Source of the DNA: UBA11524 sp963617205
GTDB lineage: Bacteria > Bacillota > Clostridia > Christensenellales > Aristaeellaceae
DNA: 64,000 nt
Reading direction: 5' to 3'
Assembly: GCA_963617205.1 (NCBI GenBank)
Contig: CAVEOA010000009.1
Span: 14,564 to 78,563, forward strand
Shown: in pieces, positions 1-8,688 of the stretch
Numbering within the stretch: the stretch's first letter is position 1
Layout: each line of letters starts with the position of its first letter
Position numbers and translations under genes: made by a program
The notes under the pieces: generated by a model
Databases searched by the model: none
Told to the model about the DNA's origin: nothing
What the model saw: only the letters and a program-made list of their open reading frames with translations

Positions 1-1016
1 TGATGGTCGCGACAAACGCGTTCGGCATGGGCATCGACAAATCGAACGTGCGCTATGTCGTGCATTACCAGATGCCGCGCTCGATGGAGGCGTACTATCA
101 GGAGGCAGGGCGCGCAGGACGCGACGGCGCGCCGGCGGAGTGCATCCTGCTTTACAATGGCTCGGATATCTTCACGGCGAAGTGGATGATTGACCACAGC
201 GAACCGAACGAGCACATGACGGCGGAAGAACAGGCGGCTGTCCGGCGGCAGGATTTGCAGCGGCTGAATCAGATGATTGATTACTGCACGAAGCCGGGAT
301 GCCTGCGGACGTTTATCCTGCGCTATTTCGGGGAGAATGCATCCGGCGACTGCGGACATTGCAGCGCGTGCAGCGGCAGCCGCTACGGCGAGGCGGAGAC
401 CAGGCGTGCGCGCAGTACCGTCTCGGACCCTCCGACAGCAGAACGCAGGTCGGGGAAGATTGCCGCGCCGAATGGCGGCGATCTGTTCGAGCAGCTGCGT
501 CAGGTGCGAATGACCTTGGCGAAGCAGCGGCACGTACCGCCGTACGTCATCTGCAACGATGCGACCCTGTCCGCGATGGTGCAGCGCAAGCCGGAAACGC
601 TCGAGGGCATGCGTACCGTCAGCGGCATGGGCGAGGTCAAGACGGAGAAGTATGGCGAAGCATTCCTGCGGGTTATCCGCCCTTATGCGGCGCAGGAACG
701 CAGAATGAAGGCCGATATCAAGGCGCTGGCGGAACGGGCGCAGTCGTCCGTGTTCCGCAGTGCACCCGCTTCGCCGGCTTCCGGTCAGGCGAGGGGAAAC
801 CAGATGAAGGGAAACCAGACGAAGTCTGAGCAGGCGAAGAGAAACCAGGCGAAGGAAAACCAGGCGAAGCCTGTGGATTGGGAGCAGCTGCGCGATGATG
901 AGGTGCTGGCGGATGCATATTTGTCCGGTATAACGCTTGCGGAAATGGCGCGTCGCTCCGGGCTTTCGCAATCGTATCTGCGCGAACGGCTGCGTGAGCT
1001 TGACCTGATTTTCTGA
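1..1016 (+). CDS. recQ: ATP-dependent DNA helicase RecQ (3' part)
   Basis: About 337 C-terminal residues of a RecQ 3'-5' helicase are visible; the start lies beyond the left edge. Helicase motifs V and VI come first (ATNAFGMGIDK, then QEAGRAGRDG). A RecQ-Ct zinc-binding region follows, with the four expected cysteines (C-x-x-x-x-C and CGHC around residues 96-121). An HRDC-like domain lies at about 160-230. A hydrophilic linker made of five-residue units ending in K follows, then a C-terminal helix-turn-helix-like segment (LAEMARRSGLS) of the kind seen in many Bacillota RecQ proteins. The role in recombination and fork repair is known from the family. A terminator follows the stop. Only the linker repeat is unusual. 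Confidence 0.93.
   Translation, partial: MVATNAFGMGIDKSNVRYVVHYQMPRSMEAYYQEAGRAGRDGAPAECILLYNGSDIFTAKWMIDHSEPNEHMTAEEQAAVRRQDLQRLNQMIDYCTKPGCLRTFILRYFGENASGDCGHCSACSGSRYGEAETRRARSTVSDPPTAERRSGKIAAPNGGDLFEQLRQVRMTLAKQRHVPPYVICNDATLSAMVQRKPETLEGMRTVSGMGEVKTEKYGEAFLRVIRPYAAQERRMKADIKALAERAQSSVFRSAPASPASGQARGNQMKGNQTKSEQAKRNQAKENQAKPVDWEQLRDDEVLADAYLSGITLAEMARRSGLSQSYLRERLRELDLIF
794..868 (+). repeat. Five 15-bp tandem units inside recQ
   Basis: Five consecutive 15-bp units of the form RRGAAACCAGRYGAA, the third one diverged, encode pentapeptides such as GNQMK, GNQTK, SEQAK, RNQAK and ENQAK. They lie between the HRDC-like domain and the C-terminal HTH. The length is a multiple of three, so a change in copy number would lengthen or shorten the linker without breaking the frame. 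Confidence 0.8.
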
Positions 1017-1028
1017 CAAAAAATGAAG

Positions 1029-1073
1029 AACACCGCACGGTCTTGTGCTTTTCGCTGACCATGCGGTGTTTTT
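1029..1073 (+). terminator. Rho-independent terminator of recQ
   Basis: AACACCGCA pairs with TGCGGTGTT, with a further GGTC/GACC pairing inside, followed by a run of T. It begins 12 bases after the recQ stop. Confidence 0.85.
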
Positions 1074-1180
1074 GTATAGAAACGTCCACATGAATGGCAA
1101 AAATGGGATTTGAATAGCCAATAAAGCCAATAACGTTTTGTTGAAATTATACAAAGATACAAAATGGGCAAAAAATCCTC

Positions 1181-1209
1181 TTTTCTTTTGGTAAAAGTCA
1201 TGATATAAT
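1181..1209 (+). promoter_or_regulatory. Candidate promoter of the EF-G paralogue
   Basis: A perfect TATAAT lies at 1204-1209, preceded at 17 bases by a poor -35 (TTTTCT). This leaves a leader of about 95 bases before the ATG at 1310. The leader contains a small inverted repeat (CCGAA...TTCGG, 1220-1235). Confidence 0.55.
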
Positions 1210-1309
1210 ACTCCTAACATCCGAAATAAATTCGGAAACAAGCGGTTTCATATTCAGGGTGACAACAGCAAATGCACCCAACCAAATCATCGAAACGGAG
1301 GAAAGTATC

Positions 1310-3397
1310 ATGGCAGACTATATCACGACAAATATCAGGAACATCGCCCTCATAGGTCATGGCAGCGAGGGCAAGACCACGCTGACTGAGGCCATGCTCT
1401 ACGCTGCCGGATTAGTGGATCGTCAGGGACGTGTCGAGGACGGCACAACCATGACGGACTTCGACCCCGAAGAGGTGCGCAGGAAGTGCTCCATCAGCGC
1501 GGCGACCGCTCCTGTTGACTGGAACGGCAAGATTATCAACGTGGTGGACGTTCCCGGCTACTTCGACTTCGTGGGCGAAATGATCGGCCCTCTGCGCGTG
1601 GTGGAGACGGCCGTTATTGTGGTGGACGCGGTGAACGGCCTGTCCGTTGGCGCAGAGAAGGCGTGGGATTATGCTGGTGCGCACGGATTGGGACGCATGT
1701 TTATCATCAACCAGATGGATCGCGACCATGCGGACTTCGACAAGATTGCGACGCAGCTGCGTGCCAAGTACGGCACATGCGTCGTGCCGATTCTGCTGCC
1801 GCTTGGCAAGGGATCGTCCTTCCGCGGCGTGGTTAACGTCCTCGACCGCAAGGCGTATGAAGGCGCATATAAAAAGAGCGTTGAAGTGCTGATGCCTGAC
1901 GCCATGAAGCCGCAGCTGATGGAATGCTATTCCTACCTGATTGAGCAGGCGGCAGCGGCGGACGAAGAGCTGATGGAGAAGTATTTTGAGACCGGCGAGC
2001 TGACGTTCGAGGAGATCAAGGCCGGCTTCCGCAAGGGCATGAAGGACGGCTCGATTGTGCCGGTTGTTGCCGTGTCTGCAACGACAGGCGTCGGCATTGC
2101 GCGTATGCTCGACCTGGTGGCGAAGTATTTCCCGTCGCCCGCGCATAACGGTTTGTACTGGGAAGGCGAGAACCCCAAGACCGGCGAAAAGATTACGCGC
2201 ATCTGCAAGGATGACCAGCCCTTCTCGGCGTTCGTGTACAAGACGATTGCTGACCCGTTCGTGGGCAAGTTGTCGCTGTTCCGCATCTTCTCCGGCATGC
2301 TCAGCGGTCAGACGACGCTGTACAACCCCGGCAAGGACAAGACCGAAAAGTGCGGCGGCATCTACATCCTGCGCGGCAAGAAGCAGGTCGTCAAGGAATC
2401 GCTGCATGCGGGCGACATCGGCGCGATGGCGAAGCTGCAATACACCTCGACCGGCGATACGCTGTGCGACCCGAACAATCCGGTTGTCTACCCGAAGATT
2501 AAATATCCGGCGCCGTGCATCTCGAAGGCCGTTTATGCCGCAAAGCAGGGCGAGGAGGACAAGGTGTTCTCCGGTCTGCAGCGTCTGATGGAGGAAGATC
2601 CGTCTGTCACGCTGACGAAGGATCCGGAAACCATGGAATCGCTCCTGTCCGGTCAGGGCGAAATGCATCTGGACGTCATCCGCAGCAAGCTGGCCAGCAA
2701 GTTCGGCGCAAACTGCGTACTGAAGGATCCGAAGATTCCGTACCGCGAGACGATCCGCAAGACGGTCAAGGTGCAGGGTCGCCACAAGAAGCAGACCGGC
2801 GGTCACGGTCAGTTCGGCGATGTGTGGATTGAGTTCAGCCCGCTGACGGATGGCTCGACCGACATTGTATTCGAGGACGCGGTCGTGGGCGGCGTCGTGC
2901 CGCGCAACTTCATTCCCTCGGTCGAGAAGGGACTGCGCGAGTGCATGGTGCACGGCGTGCTGGCTGGCTATCCGATGGTCAGCGTGAAGGCAAAGCTCTA
3001 CGACGGCAGCTATCATCCGGTTGACTCGTCCGAAATGGCGTTCAAGACCGCCGCACGCATCGCCTACAAGAAGGGCTGCGCCGATGCAAGCCCCGTCCTG
3101 CTTGAGCCGATCATGCATGTCGAGGTCATCGTGCCGGACGACTACATGGGCGACGTCATGGGCGACATGAACAAACGCCGCGGACGCATCATCGGCATGG
3201 AACAGTGCGAGGGCGGACAGAAGGTTATCGCCGAGGCCCCGCAGAGCGAGATGTTCCGCTATGCGACGGAGCTGCGTTCCATGACGCAGGCGTGGGGGCG
3301 CTTCACGATGACGTTCGAGCGCTATGAGGAAGTGCCGGCGGACGTCGCGAAGAAGATCATCGCCAGCGCGGACAAGGTGGAGGACGACGAGGAATAA
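1310..3397 (+). CDS. Elongation factor G paralogue (EF-G-like GTPase)
   Basis: This is a 695-residue translational GTPase with the full EF-G layout: G domain, domain II, domain III, the domain IV/V region (RGRIIGME, QAWGRFTM near the C-terminus). ATG 1310 is chosen because GGAGG sits 8 bases upstream; an in-frame GTG 51 bases earlier has no such signal. The P-loop reads GHGSEGKTT rather than the GHIDAGKTT of canonical FusA. G3 is DVPGYFDF and G4 is NQMD instead of NKxD. These features, and the absence of neighbouring rpsL, rpsG or tuf genes, place it among the EF-G-like paralogues whose role (translocation, ribosome recycling or stress) is unsettled. It has its own promoter and terminator, so it appears monocistronic. 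Family assignment is secure; the exact function is not. Confidence 0.9.
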   Translation: MADYITTNIRNIALIGHGSEGKTTLTEAMLYAAGLVDRQGRVEDGTTMTDFDPEEVRRKCSISAATAPVDWNGKIINVVDVPGYFDFVGEMIGPLRVVETAVIVVDAVNGLSVGAEKAWDYAGAHGLGRMFIINQMDRDHADFDKIATQLRAKYGTCVVPILLPLGKGSSFRGVVNVLDRKAYEGAYKKSVEVLMPDAMKPQLMECYSYLIEQAAAADEELMEKYFETGELTFEEIKAGFRKGMKDGSIVPVVAVSATTGVGIARMLDLVAKYFPSPAHNGLYWEGENPKTGEKITRICKDDQPFSAFVYKTIADPFVGKLSLFRIFSGMLSGQTTLYNPGKDKTEKCGGIYILRGKKQVVKESLHAGDIGAMAKLQYTSTGDTLCDPNNPVVYPKIKYPAPCISKAVYAAKQGEEDKVFSGLQRLMEEDPSVTLTKDPETMESLLSGQGEMHLDVIRSKLASKFGANCVLKDPKIPYRETIRKTVKVQGRHKKQTGGHGQFGDVWIEFSPLTDGSTDIVFEDAVVGGVVPRNFIPSVEKGLRECMVHGVLAGYPMVSVKAKLYDGSYHPVDSSEMAFKTAARIAYKKGCADASPVLLEPIMHVEVIVPDDYMGDVMGDMNKRRGRIIGMEQCEGGQKVIAEAPQSEMFRYATELRSMTQAWGRFTMTFERYEEVPADVAKKIIASADKVEDDEE

Positions 3398-3445
3398 TTC
3401 GACGATGCTCCGCTTTCCTATAGAAGCAATCAAGTGAACACGCAA

Positions 3446-3498
3446 GGGGCTGTCCTTCAGCTGACTGGTGAGGTCGAGCGGGACAGCCCCGTTTTTTT
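3446..3498 (+). terminator. Terminator after the EF-G paralogue
   Basis: GGGGCTGTCC pairs with GGACAGCCCC around a loop of roughly 25 bases, followed by G and seven T. Confidence 0.9.
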
Positions 3499-3661
3499 GC
3501 AATTCGCTTTGAGTAGAGGACATATCATACTAATTTCGATTTGAAACAAGAGTAATACGATTCGCAATTCGCAGCCGCTTTAATTGAGAATCGTATCGTT
3601 TGCCCGTTCCTGCCTTCATCAACGCCCAATGTTTTCTTCTTGTCCTTTTCCGCCACCGTAC

Positions 3662-3690
3662 TTGACATGCCCGCATAAATCAGGTAAACT
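3662..3690 (+). promoter_or_regulatory. Promoter of the ABC importer operon
   Basis: TTGACA (3662-3667), a 17-base spacer and TAAACT (3685-3690). It lies about 65 bases upstream of the binding-protein ATG. I saw no T-box or other riboswitch between promoter and start. Confidence 0.7.
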
Positions 3691-3757
3691 TCTGCTTGTA
3701 GGACAGCGGAGCGAAAAATCGCTCGGCTGCGTGAAGCACAGAAGGAGGTTTCCCTGT

Positions 3758-4705
3758 ATGAAAAAAGTGTTTGCTCTGGTGATGGCGCTGTGTCTGGCGC
3801 TGGCGTGCATGGTGACTGCTTCCGCGGAGGACAAGGTTTACCATGTTGGTATTCTGCAGCTCGTTCAGCATGAAGCACTGGATGCTGCAACGAAGGGTTT
3901 CCGCGACGCGCTGACCGATAAGCTCGGCGACAACGTGGTATTTGACGAACAGAACGCATCGAATGACATTCCTGCCTGCGCGACCATCGCGAATGGCTTT
4001 GTCGCGGCGAATGTTGATTTGATTATGGCGAACGCAACGCCTGCACTTCAGGCCTGCGTCAGCGCAACGGCTGACATTCCGATTCTCGGCACGTCCATTT
4101 CGCATTATGGCACGGCGCTTGATATCAGCGACTGGAAGGGCTACACGGAGATGAACGTCTCCGGCACGAGCGACCTTGCTCCGCTGGATGGTCAGGCGGC
4201 AATGATTCAGGAGCTGTTCCCCGAGGCAAAGACGGTCGCCCTGCTGTACTGCTCCGCTGAGGCGAACAGCGCCTACCAGATTGGCGTCATCAAGACCGAG
4301 CTGGAGAAGCTGGGCTACACCTGCGAAGAATACGCCTTCACGGACTCCAATGACGTTGCGTCCATGGCGCAGCAGGCGACGGAGTGCGATGTGGTGTACA
4401 TCCCGACCGATAACACCGCTGCAGCGTACACCGAGACGATCGGCAACGTCCTGCTGCCCGCCGGCAAGCCTGCCGTCACCGGCGAAGAGGGCATCTGCAA
4501 GGGCTGCGGCGTTGCGACGCTGACCATCAGCTACTACGACATCGGCTACAAGACCGGTGAAATGGCGTACGATATCCTTGTCAACGGCGCGGACGTCTCC
4601 ACCATGGAGGTTGAGTTTGCACCGCAGTTCACCAAGAAGTACAACGCGGAAAACTGCGCGGCACTGGGCATCACCGTGCCGGAGGACTACATCCCGATCG
4701 AGTAA
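3758..4705 (+). CDS. ABC transporter substrate-binding protein (ABC_sub_bind / TrpX-like)
   Basis: This 315-residue exported binding protein starts at the ATG preceded by AAGGAGG; upstream in-frame codons lack a ribosome site. The N-terminus is a typical signal peptide (MKKVF, hydrophobic core, ASA-E cleavage near residue 22). The mature part has the two-lobed periplasmic-binding fold of the ABC_sub_bind family (PF04392), recognisable from the start VYHVGILQLVQHEALD and the later ILGTSISHYGTAL segment. Members bind aromatic amino acids (TrpX) or related small molecules; the ligand here is unknown. It is the first gene of a binding protein-permease-ATPase operon. A hairpin after the stop probably lowers readthrough into the permease, keeping the binding protein in excess. 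Confidence 0.9.
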   Translation: MKKVFALVMALCLALACMVTASAEDKVYHVGILQLVQHEALDAATKGFRDALTDKLGDNVVFDEQNASNDIPACATIANGFVAANVDLIMANATPALQACVSATADIPILGTSISHYGTALDISDWKGYTEMNVSGTSDLAPLDGQAAMIQELFPEAKTVALLYCSAEANSAYQIGVIKTELEKLGYTCEEYAFTDSNDVASMAQQATECDVVYIPTDNTAAAYTETIGNVLLPAGKPAVTGEEGICKGCGVATLTISYYDIGYKTGEMAYDILVNGADVSTMEVEFAPQFTKKYNAENCAALGITVPEDYIPIE

Positions 4706-4729
4706 ACAGCAGTACCGCACAGCACGGCT

Positions 4730-4766
4730 GCCGCAGGAGAGGCGCTTGACGGCGATTTCCTGCGGC
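4730..4766 (+). terminator. Intercistronic hairpin / leaky terminator
   Basis: Nine perfect pairs, GCCGCAGGA with TCCTGCGGC, lie 25 bases after the binding-protein stop. The downstream tract (GCTGCTTTATTTGTT) is only moderately T-rich. Such partial terminators commonly sit between a binding-protein gene and its permease gene. Confidence 0.55.
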
Positions 4767-4866
4767 GCTGCTTTATTTGTTGTGCGGCCTTTGCTGTACC
4801 CAAATACAAAATAACGCAACATCATGCGGCGCGAAAAAACAGGCGAGCATGCAGGAGGAAGCATCC

Positions 4867-5802
4867 GTGGAATTGGATATCATGAAGCTGTTGAATGCCT
4901 TGCCGGGCGCAGTTTCTCAAGGTGTGATCTGGGGCATCATGGCCATCGGCGTTTACATTACCTACCGCATTCTGGATGTGGCGGATTTGACGGTAGACGG
5001 CTCCATCGCAACGGGCGGCGCGGTGGCCATCGTTCTGATCCTCAACGGCTGGAACGCGGCGCTGGCAGCGGCGGCTGCGTTTGTTGTGGGCATGGTGACG
5101 GGTCTTGTCACGGGTCTCTTCCATACGAAGATGGGCATTCCGGCGATCCTTGCCGGCATCCTGACGCAGCTTGCACTGTATTCCATTAACCTGCGCATCA
5201 TGGGCAACAAGGCGAACGTTTCCGTCAATGTCACGAAGTACGATTTGCTCGTGTCACTGCGCAATGTCCGCGCGCTGTCGCTGGAAAACCCGATTGTGCT
5301 GCTTGTGCTCATCACCGTCGTGCTGATTCTGGTTCTGTACTGGTTCTTCGGCACGGAATACGGCAGCGCACTGCGTGCAACCGGCGCGAACGGCAACATG
5401 GCGCGCGCACAGGGCATCAACACCGATACGTGCAAGGTGGTCGGACTGATGCTCTCGAACGGACTGGTCGCGCTGTCCGGCGCACTGCTTGCGCAGTATC
5501 AGGGCTTTGCGGATGTCAGCATGGGACGCGGCGCCATCGTCATCGGTCTGGCGGCTGTCATCATCGGCGAGGTCATCTTCGGCAAGATTTTCCTGAATTT
5601 CGGCATGAAGCTGCTGGCGGTGTCCATCGGCGCCATTATCTACTACATTGTCATGCAGGTGGTGCTCTGGCTCGGCCTGAACACGAATGACCTGAAGATG
5701 ATTACGGCGCTGGTTGTGGCGCTCTTCCTTGCGATTCCGTTCTGGAAGGGAAAACTGGCAAGCGCCGCGCAGGCAAAGAAGGAGGGGAAGAAGGATGCTT
5801 GA
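4867..5802 (+). CDS. ABC transporter permease (branched-chain/TrpY-like)
   Basis: This 311-residue integral membrane protein has about eight to nine hydrophobic segments. The GTG at 4867 is preferred as start: AGGAGG lies 8 bases before it and the longer frame adds an implausible Cys-rich leader; an ATG at 4882 is the alternative. It belongs to the BPD_transp_2 permease superfamily (LivH-like), shown by the GIMAIGVYITYRILDVADLTVDG start region and the cytoplasmic EYGSALRATGANGNMARAQG loop that contacts the ATPase. It overlaps the following ATPase gene by 8 bases, which indicates translational coupling. Confidence 0.9.
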   Translation: MELDIMKLLNALPGAVSQGVIWGIMAIGVYITYRILDVADLTVDGSIATGGAVAIVLILNGWNAALAAAAAFVVGMVTGLVTGLFHTKMGIPAILAGILTQLALYSINLRIMGNKANVSVNVTKYDLLVSLRNVRALSLENPIVLLVLITVVLILVLYWFFGTEYGSALRATGANGNMARAQGINTDTCKVVGLMLSNGLVALSGALLAQYQGFADVSMGRGAIVIGLAAVIIGEVIFGKIFLNFGMKLLAVSIGAIIYYIVMQVVLWLGLNTNDLKMITALVVALFLAIPFWKGKLASAAQAKKEGKKDA

Positions 5803-6589
5803 CGTCAATCATATCAGCAAAACCTTCAATCCCGGCACCATCACCGAAAAGAGGGCATTGTCGGGCGCTGATCTGCATTTGGCTGACGGCGATTTCGTGA
5901 CGGTTATCGGCGGCAACGGCGCAGGCAAATCGACCATGCTGAACGCGGTCGCGGGCACCTTCATGGTGGACGGCGGCAGCATCGTCATTGACGGCATTGA
6001 TGTGACGCGTCTGCCGGAGTACAAGCGCGCGAAATACCTTGGCCGCGTGTTCCAGGATCCCATGACTGGCACCGCCGCGACGATGAACATCGAGGAGAAC
6101 CTCGCGCTGGCCTATCGCAGGGGACAGAACCGCACACTCTCGTGGGGCATTACGCGGAAGGAACGCGGGGAATATCATGATTTGCTGGCATCGCTTGGGC
6201 TGGGTCTGGAGGATCGCATGACCAGCAAGGTCGGGCTGCTCTCCGGCGGTCAGCGGCAGGCATTGACGCTGCTCATGGCGACGCTCAAGAAGCCGAAGCT
6301 GCTCCTGCTTGATGAGCACACCGCCGCGCTTGACCCCAAGACGGCACAGACCGTGCTGACGCTGACGAAGAAGATCATCGATGAAAACCATCTGACCGCC
6401 ATGATGGTCACGCATAACATGAAGGATGCGCTGGAATATGGCAACCGCACCATCATGATGCATGAAGGGCGAATCATTTTGGATATCGATGCCGAAACGA
6501 AGCGCAAGATTCGCGTGGAGGATCTGCTGGTCATGTTTGAAAAGGCAAGCGGCAGCGAGCTGAACAACGACCGTATGCTGCTTGGCTGA
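5795..6589 (+). CDS. ABC transporter ATP-binding protein (TrpZ-like)
   Basis: This 264-residue ABC ATPase has Walker A (GGNGAGKST, about residue 43), the signature LSGGQRQAL, Walker B (LLLLDEHTAALDP) and the switch His (MVTHNM). The ATG at 5795 has AGGAGGGG 8 to 9 bases upstream and overlaps the permease stop; the upstream extension in frame is out-of-frame permease DNA. It energises the importer encoded by the two preceding genes. Subfamily placement (LivF/TrpZ-like) follows from its partners; the substrate is unknown. A strong terminator follows. Confidence 0.92.
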   Translation: MLDVNHISKTFNPGTITEKRALSGADLHLADGDFVTVIGGNGAGKSTMLNAVAGTFMVDGGSIVIDGIDVTRLPEYKRAKYLGRVFQDPMTGTAATMNIEENLALAYRRGQNRTLSWGITRKERGEYHDLLASLGLGLEDRMTSKVGLLSGGQRQALTLLMATLKKPKLLLLDEHTAALDPKTAQTVLTLTKKIIDENHLTAMMVTHNMKDALEYGNRTIMMHEGRIILDIDAETKRKIRVEDLLVMFEKASGSELNNDRMLLG

Positions 6590-6604
6590 AAAGTCGGCAT
6601 TTAC

Positions 6605-6634
6605 ACCTTCCGGGTATATCCCGGAGGGTTTTTT
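6605..6634 (+). terminator. Terminator of the ABC importer operon
   Basis: ACCTTCCGGG pairs with CCCGGAGGGT around a five-base loop, followed by six T. Confidence 0.85.
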
Positions 6635-6662
6635 GTTGGGTAAAACATGCCAATTCATAGAA

Positions 6663-6697
6663 CGAAAACCAGTTTTCGATACGAAAACGATTTTTCG
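6663..6697. repeat. Two adjacent 16-bp palindromes upstream of GH5
   Basis: CGAAAAC-CA-GTTTTCG (6663-6678) is followed after 3 bases by CGAAAA-CGAT-TTTTCG (6682-6697). Their centres are 19 bases apart. They lie about 75 bases upstream of the GH5 -35 box, after the previous terminator. They are candidate operators for an unidentified regulator; no regulator gene is adjacent. Confidence 0.5.
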
Positions 6698-6770
6698 AGA
6701 AAAACGTTCGCCTTTTGAAAAACATATGGCATATCTGGCAGAAAAGCGACGTTAGATGCACATGAATTGG

Positions 6771-6800
6771 TTGACAAAACGATTTCGTAGGTGCTATAAT
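6771..6800 (+). promoter_or_regulatory. Promoter of the GH5 endoglucanase
   Basis: Perfect TTGACA (6771-6776) and perfect TATAAT (6795-6800) are separated by 18 bases. The ATG is 45 bases downstream. Confidence 0.88.
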
Positions 6801-6845
6801 ACGAATGATTCCCGGGCGAAGGGACAAAAGAAAGGAAGGGTCGAG

Positions 6846-8639
6846 ATGAAAAAGCATCTGTTCAGCCTGCTGATGGTGGCAGCACTGCTGGTGACCTCCT
6901 GCATGGGTGCGCTGGCGGAGGAAACAACGGCGGCGGACGACGGCGTGATGCGCGAGGGACTGACGGCGATTGAGGCGACGCGCCTGATGGGCAACGGCAT
7001 CAACCTCGGCAACACGCTCGAGGCATGCGACAGCAACAACGGCATGAAGACGGCGAATCCGCTGAGCTTTGAAACATCGTGGGGTCAGCCGGTAACGACG
7101 CAGGAAATGGTCAGCGGCATGAAGGAAGCCGGCTTCGACACGCTGCGCATTCCGGTGGCGTGGATGACCAATGCGACGCATCTCTATGAGGGCGATTATA
7201 CCATCGACGCCTCCTACATGGAGCGCGTGGCAGAGGTTGTTGACTACGCCCGCAATGCCGGCATGTATGTCATCATCAATGACCACTGGGACGGCGGCTG
7301 GTACGGCATGTTCGGCTCGGAGAGCGAGGAGACCCGTGCGCTGGCGATGGAAGCATACAAGGGCATGTGGCAGCAGATTGCCGAACGCTTCCGCGATTAC
7401 TCGGACTACGTCATCTTTGAGAGCGCGAACGAGGAGCTTGGCAGCCGCTTCGATGAAAATTCGGCGCTGTACTGCTCGGATTCGGTCGTCAGCTATCTGC
7501 CGGATGATGAGCGCTACGCCCTGACAAACGAAGTCAATCAGGCTTTTGTGGATGTCGTGCGTGCAACCGGCGGCAACAATGCCGAGCGCCTGCTGCTCAT
7601 TGCAGGCTATGGCACGAATATCGACCAGACGTGCGATGACCGCTTCCAGATGCCGACGGACACGGCGGAAAACAAGCTGATGGTGTCCGTGCACTACTAT
7701 GACCCGTGGTCGTACTGCGGCGCATCTACCGCGGCAGGCGCGACGAAGTGGGGGACGAAGAGCGACTATGAGTACCTCGACACGCAGCTTGGGAAGATGA
7801 CGAAGTTCACCGAAGCAGGATACGGCGTGGTCATCGGCGAATACGGCGCCCTGCCGTGCAGCGATGGATTAAAGGAGAACACGCTCGCGTATCACACGGA
7901 TTTCCTTGACGCGTGCACGAAGTACGATTTGGCGAACTGCCTGTGGGACTGCAGCGGTCTGTACCTGCGCACGTCGCAGACGTTCGCGGATGACGACATT
8001 CTGGCCATGTATCAGTCCAAGCGTGAATCCACAGAAGAAGGGCTTGATTACGCATCCGTGCAGGAAGCGGCAGCGGCAGCCATGGCGGCAGCGGCTGAGG
8101 CGGCGCCTGCAACGTTCCAGGAGGACGCGGTCGTCATCGATGACCAGACCTGCATGGCGTGGATTATGTGGAATGACGGCGGCTGGGCAATCACCCACAG
8201 CGTCGGCGATACCTACAATGCGGATTCCATCACGGCTGGGCTGGTTGCCACGAATGCGATGATTACCGGCGAAGGCAAGTATACGATCGGGCTGGACTTC
8301 ACCGGCACGGCGCAGGGCTATTCCGCGTCTGTGGCATTCGCTGCCATCGGCATCAGCAACGGCGAAATTCTCTACCCGAACTACCTCATTACCATCAAGG
8401 AGGTTCGCATCAACGGCGAGGTATACCGCCTGAAGGGACGCGCCTACACGACATCGGATGACAGCGTCTGCACGCGTGTGAATCTGTACAACGAGTGGGT
8501 GACGAGCGTCCCGAAGACGGCTCGTCTGCCCGGCGGCAACCTGGCCGGTGCAACGCCGACGCCCATCAACCGCAACGATGAAGTCATTGCCGAAATCAAG
8601 ACGATTGAAATCGACTTTGAATACGTACCGATGAATTGA
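6846..8639 (+). CDS. Secreted GH5 endoglucanase with C-terminal accessory domain
   Basis: This is a 597-residue glycoside hydrolase family 5 enzyme. ATG 6846 follows GAAAGGAAGG and opens a signal peptide. Cleavage may follow ALA-24, although VTSC at 16-19 could be a lipobox. The catalytic barrel spans about 35-390. It begins with the GH5 motif MGNGINLGNTLEA and contains FDTLRIPVAW. The proton donor is E196 in FESANEE, the HYYDPW segment is present, and the nucleophile is E332 in VIGEYGA. Residues about 425-597 form a separate beta-rich region, after an Ala-rich linker, that may be a carbohydrate-binding module; I cannot assign a CBM family. Expected action is endo-cleavage of beta-1,4-glucan or a related hemicellulose. 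It is monocistronic, with its own promoter and a shared terminator. Confidence 0.9.
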   Translation: MKKHLFSLLMVAALLVTSCMGALAEETTAADDGVMREGLTAIEATRLMGNGINLGNTLEACDSNNGMKTANPLSFETSWGQPVTTQEMVSGMKEAGFDTLRIPVAWMTNATHLYEGDYTIDASYMERVAEVVDYARNAGMYVIINDHWDGGWYGMFGSESEETRALAMEAYKGMWQQIAERFRDYSDYVIFESANEELGSRFDENSALYCSDSVVSYLPDDERYALTNEVNQAFVDVVRATGGNNAERLLLIAGYGTNIDQTCDDRFQMPTDTAENKLMVSVHYYDPWSYCGASTAAGATKWGTKSDYEYLDTQLGKMTKFTEAGYGVVIGEYGALPCSDGLKENTLAYHTDFLDACTKYDLANCLWDCSGLYLRTSQTFADDDILAMYQSKRESTEEGLDYASVQEAAAAAMAAAAEAAPATFQEDAVVIDDQTCMAWIMWNDGGWAITHSVGDTYNADSITAGLVATNAMITGEGKYTIGLDFTGTAQGYSASVAFAAIGISNGEILYPNYLITIKEVRINGEVYRLKGRAYTTSDDSVCTRVNLYNEWVTSVPKTARLPGGNLAGATPTPINRNDEVIAEIKTIEIDFEYVPMN

Positions 8640-8650
8640 GAACCATACAA

Positions 8651-8686
8651 AAAAGGGACTGGCTCATTCAGGAGCCGGTCCCTTTT
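8651..8686. terminator. Bidirectional terminator between GH5 and the DUF4340 gene
   Basis: AAAAGGGACTGGCTC pairs with GAGCCGGTCCCTTTT around ATTCAG. A-rich and T-rich flanks on both sides let it serve the two convergent genes. Confidence 0.88.
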
Positions 8687-8688
8687 GC

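Noticed and set aside
1412..3523. 703-codon open frame opposite the EF-G paralogue
   Set aside because: Arg/His/Leu-rich shadow; the plus-strand protein shows all translational GTPase motifs.
3500..3757. T-box or riboswitch before the TrpXYZ-like importer
   Set aside because: I looked for the T-box GGTGG-type antiterminator and an internal terminator and saw neither; the leader after the promoter is only about 60 bases.
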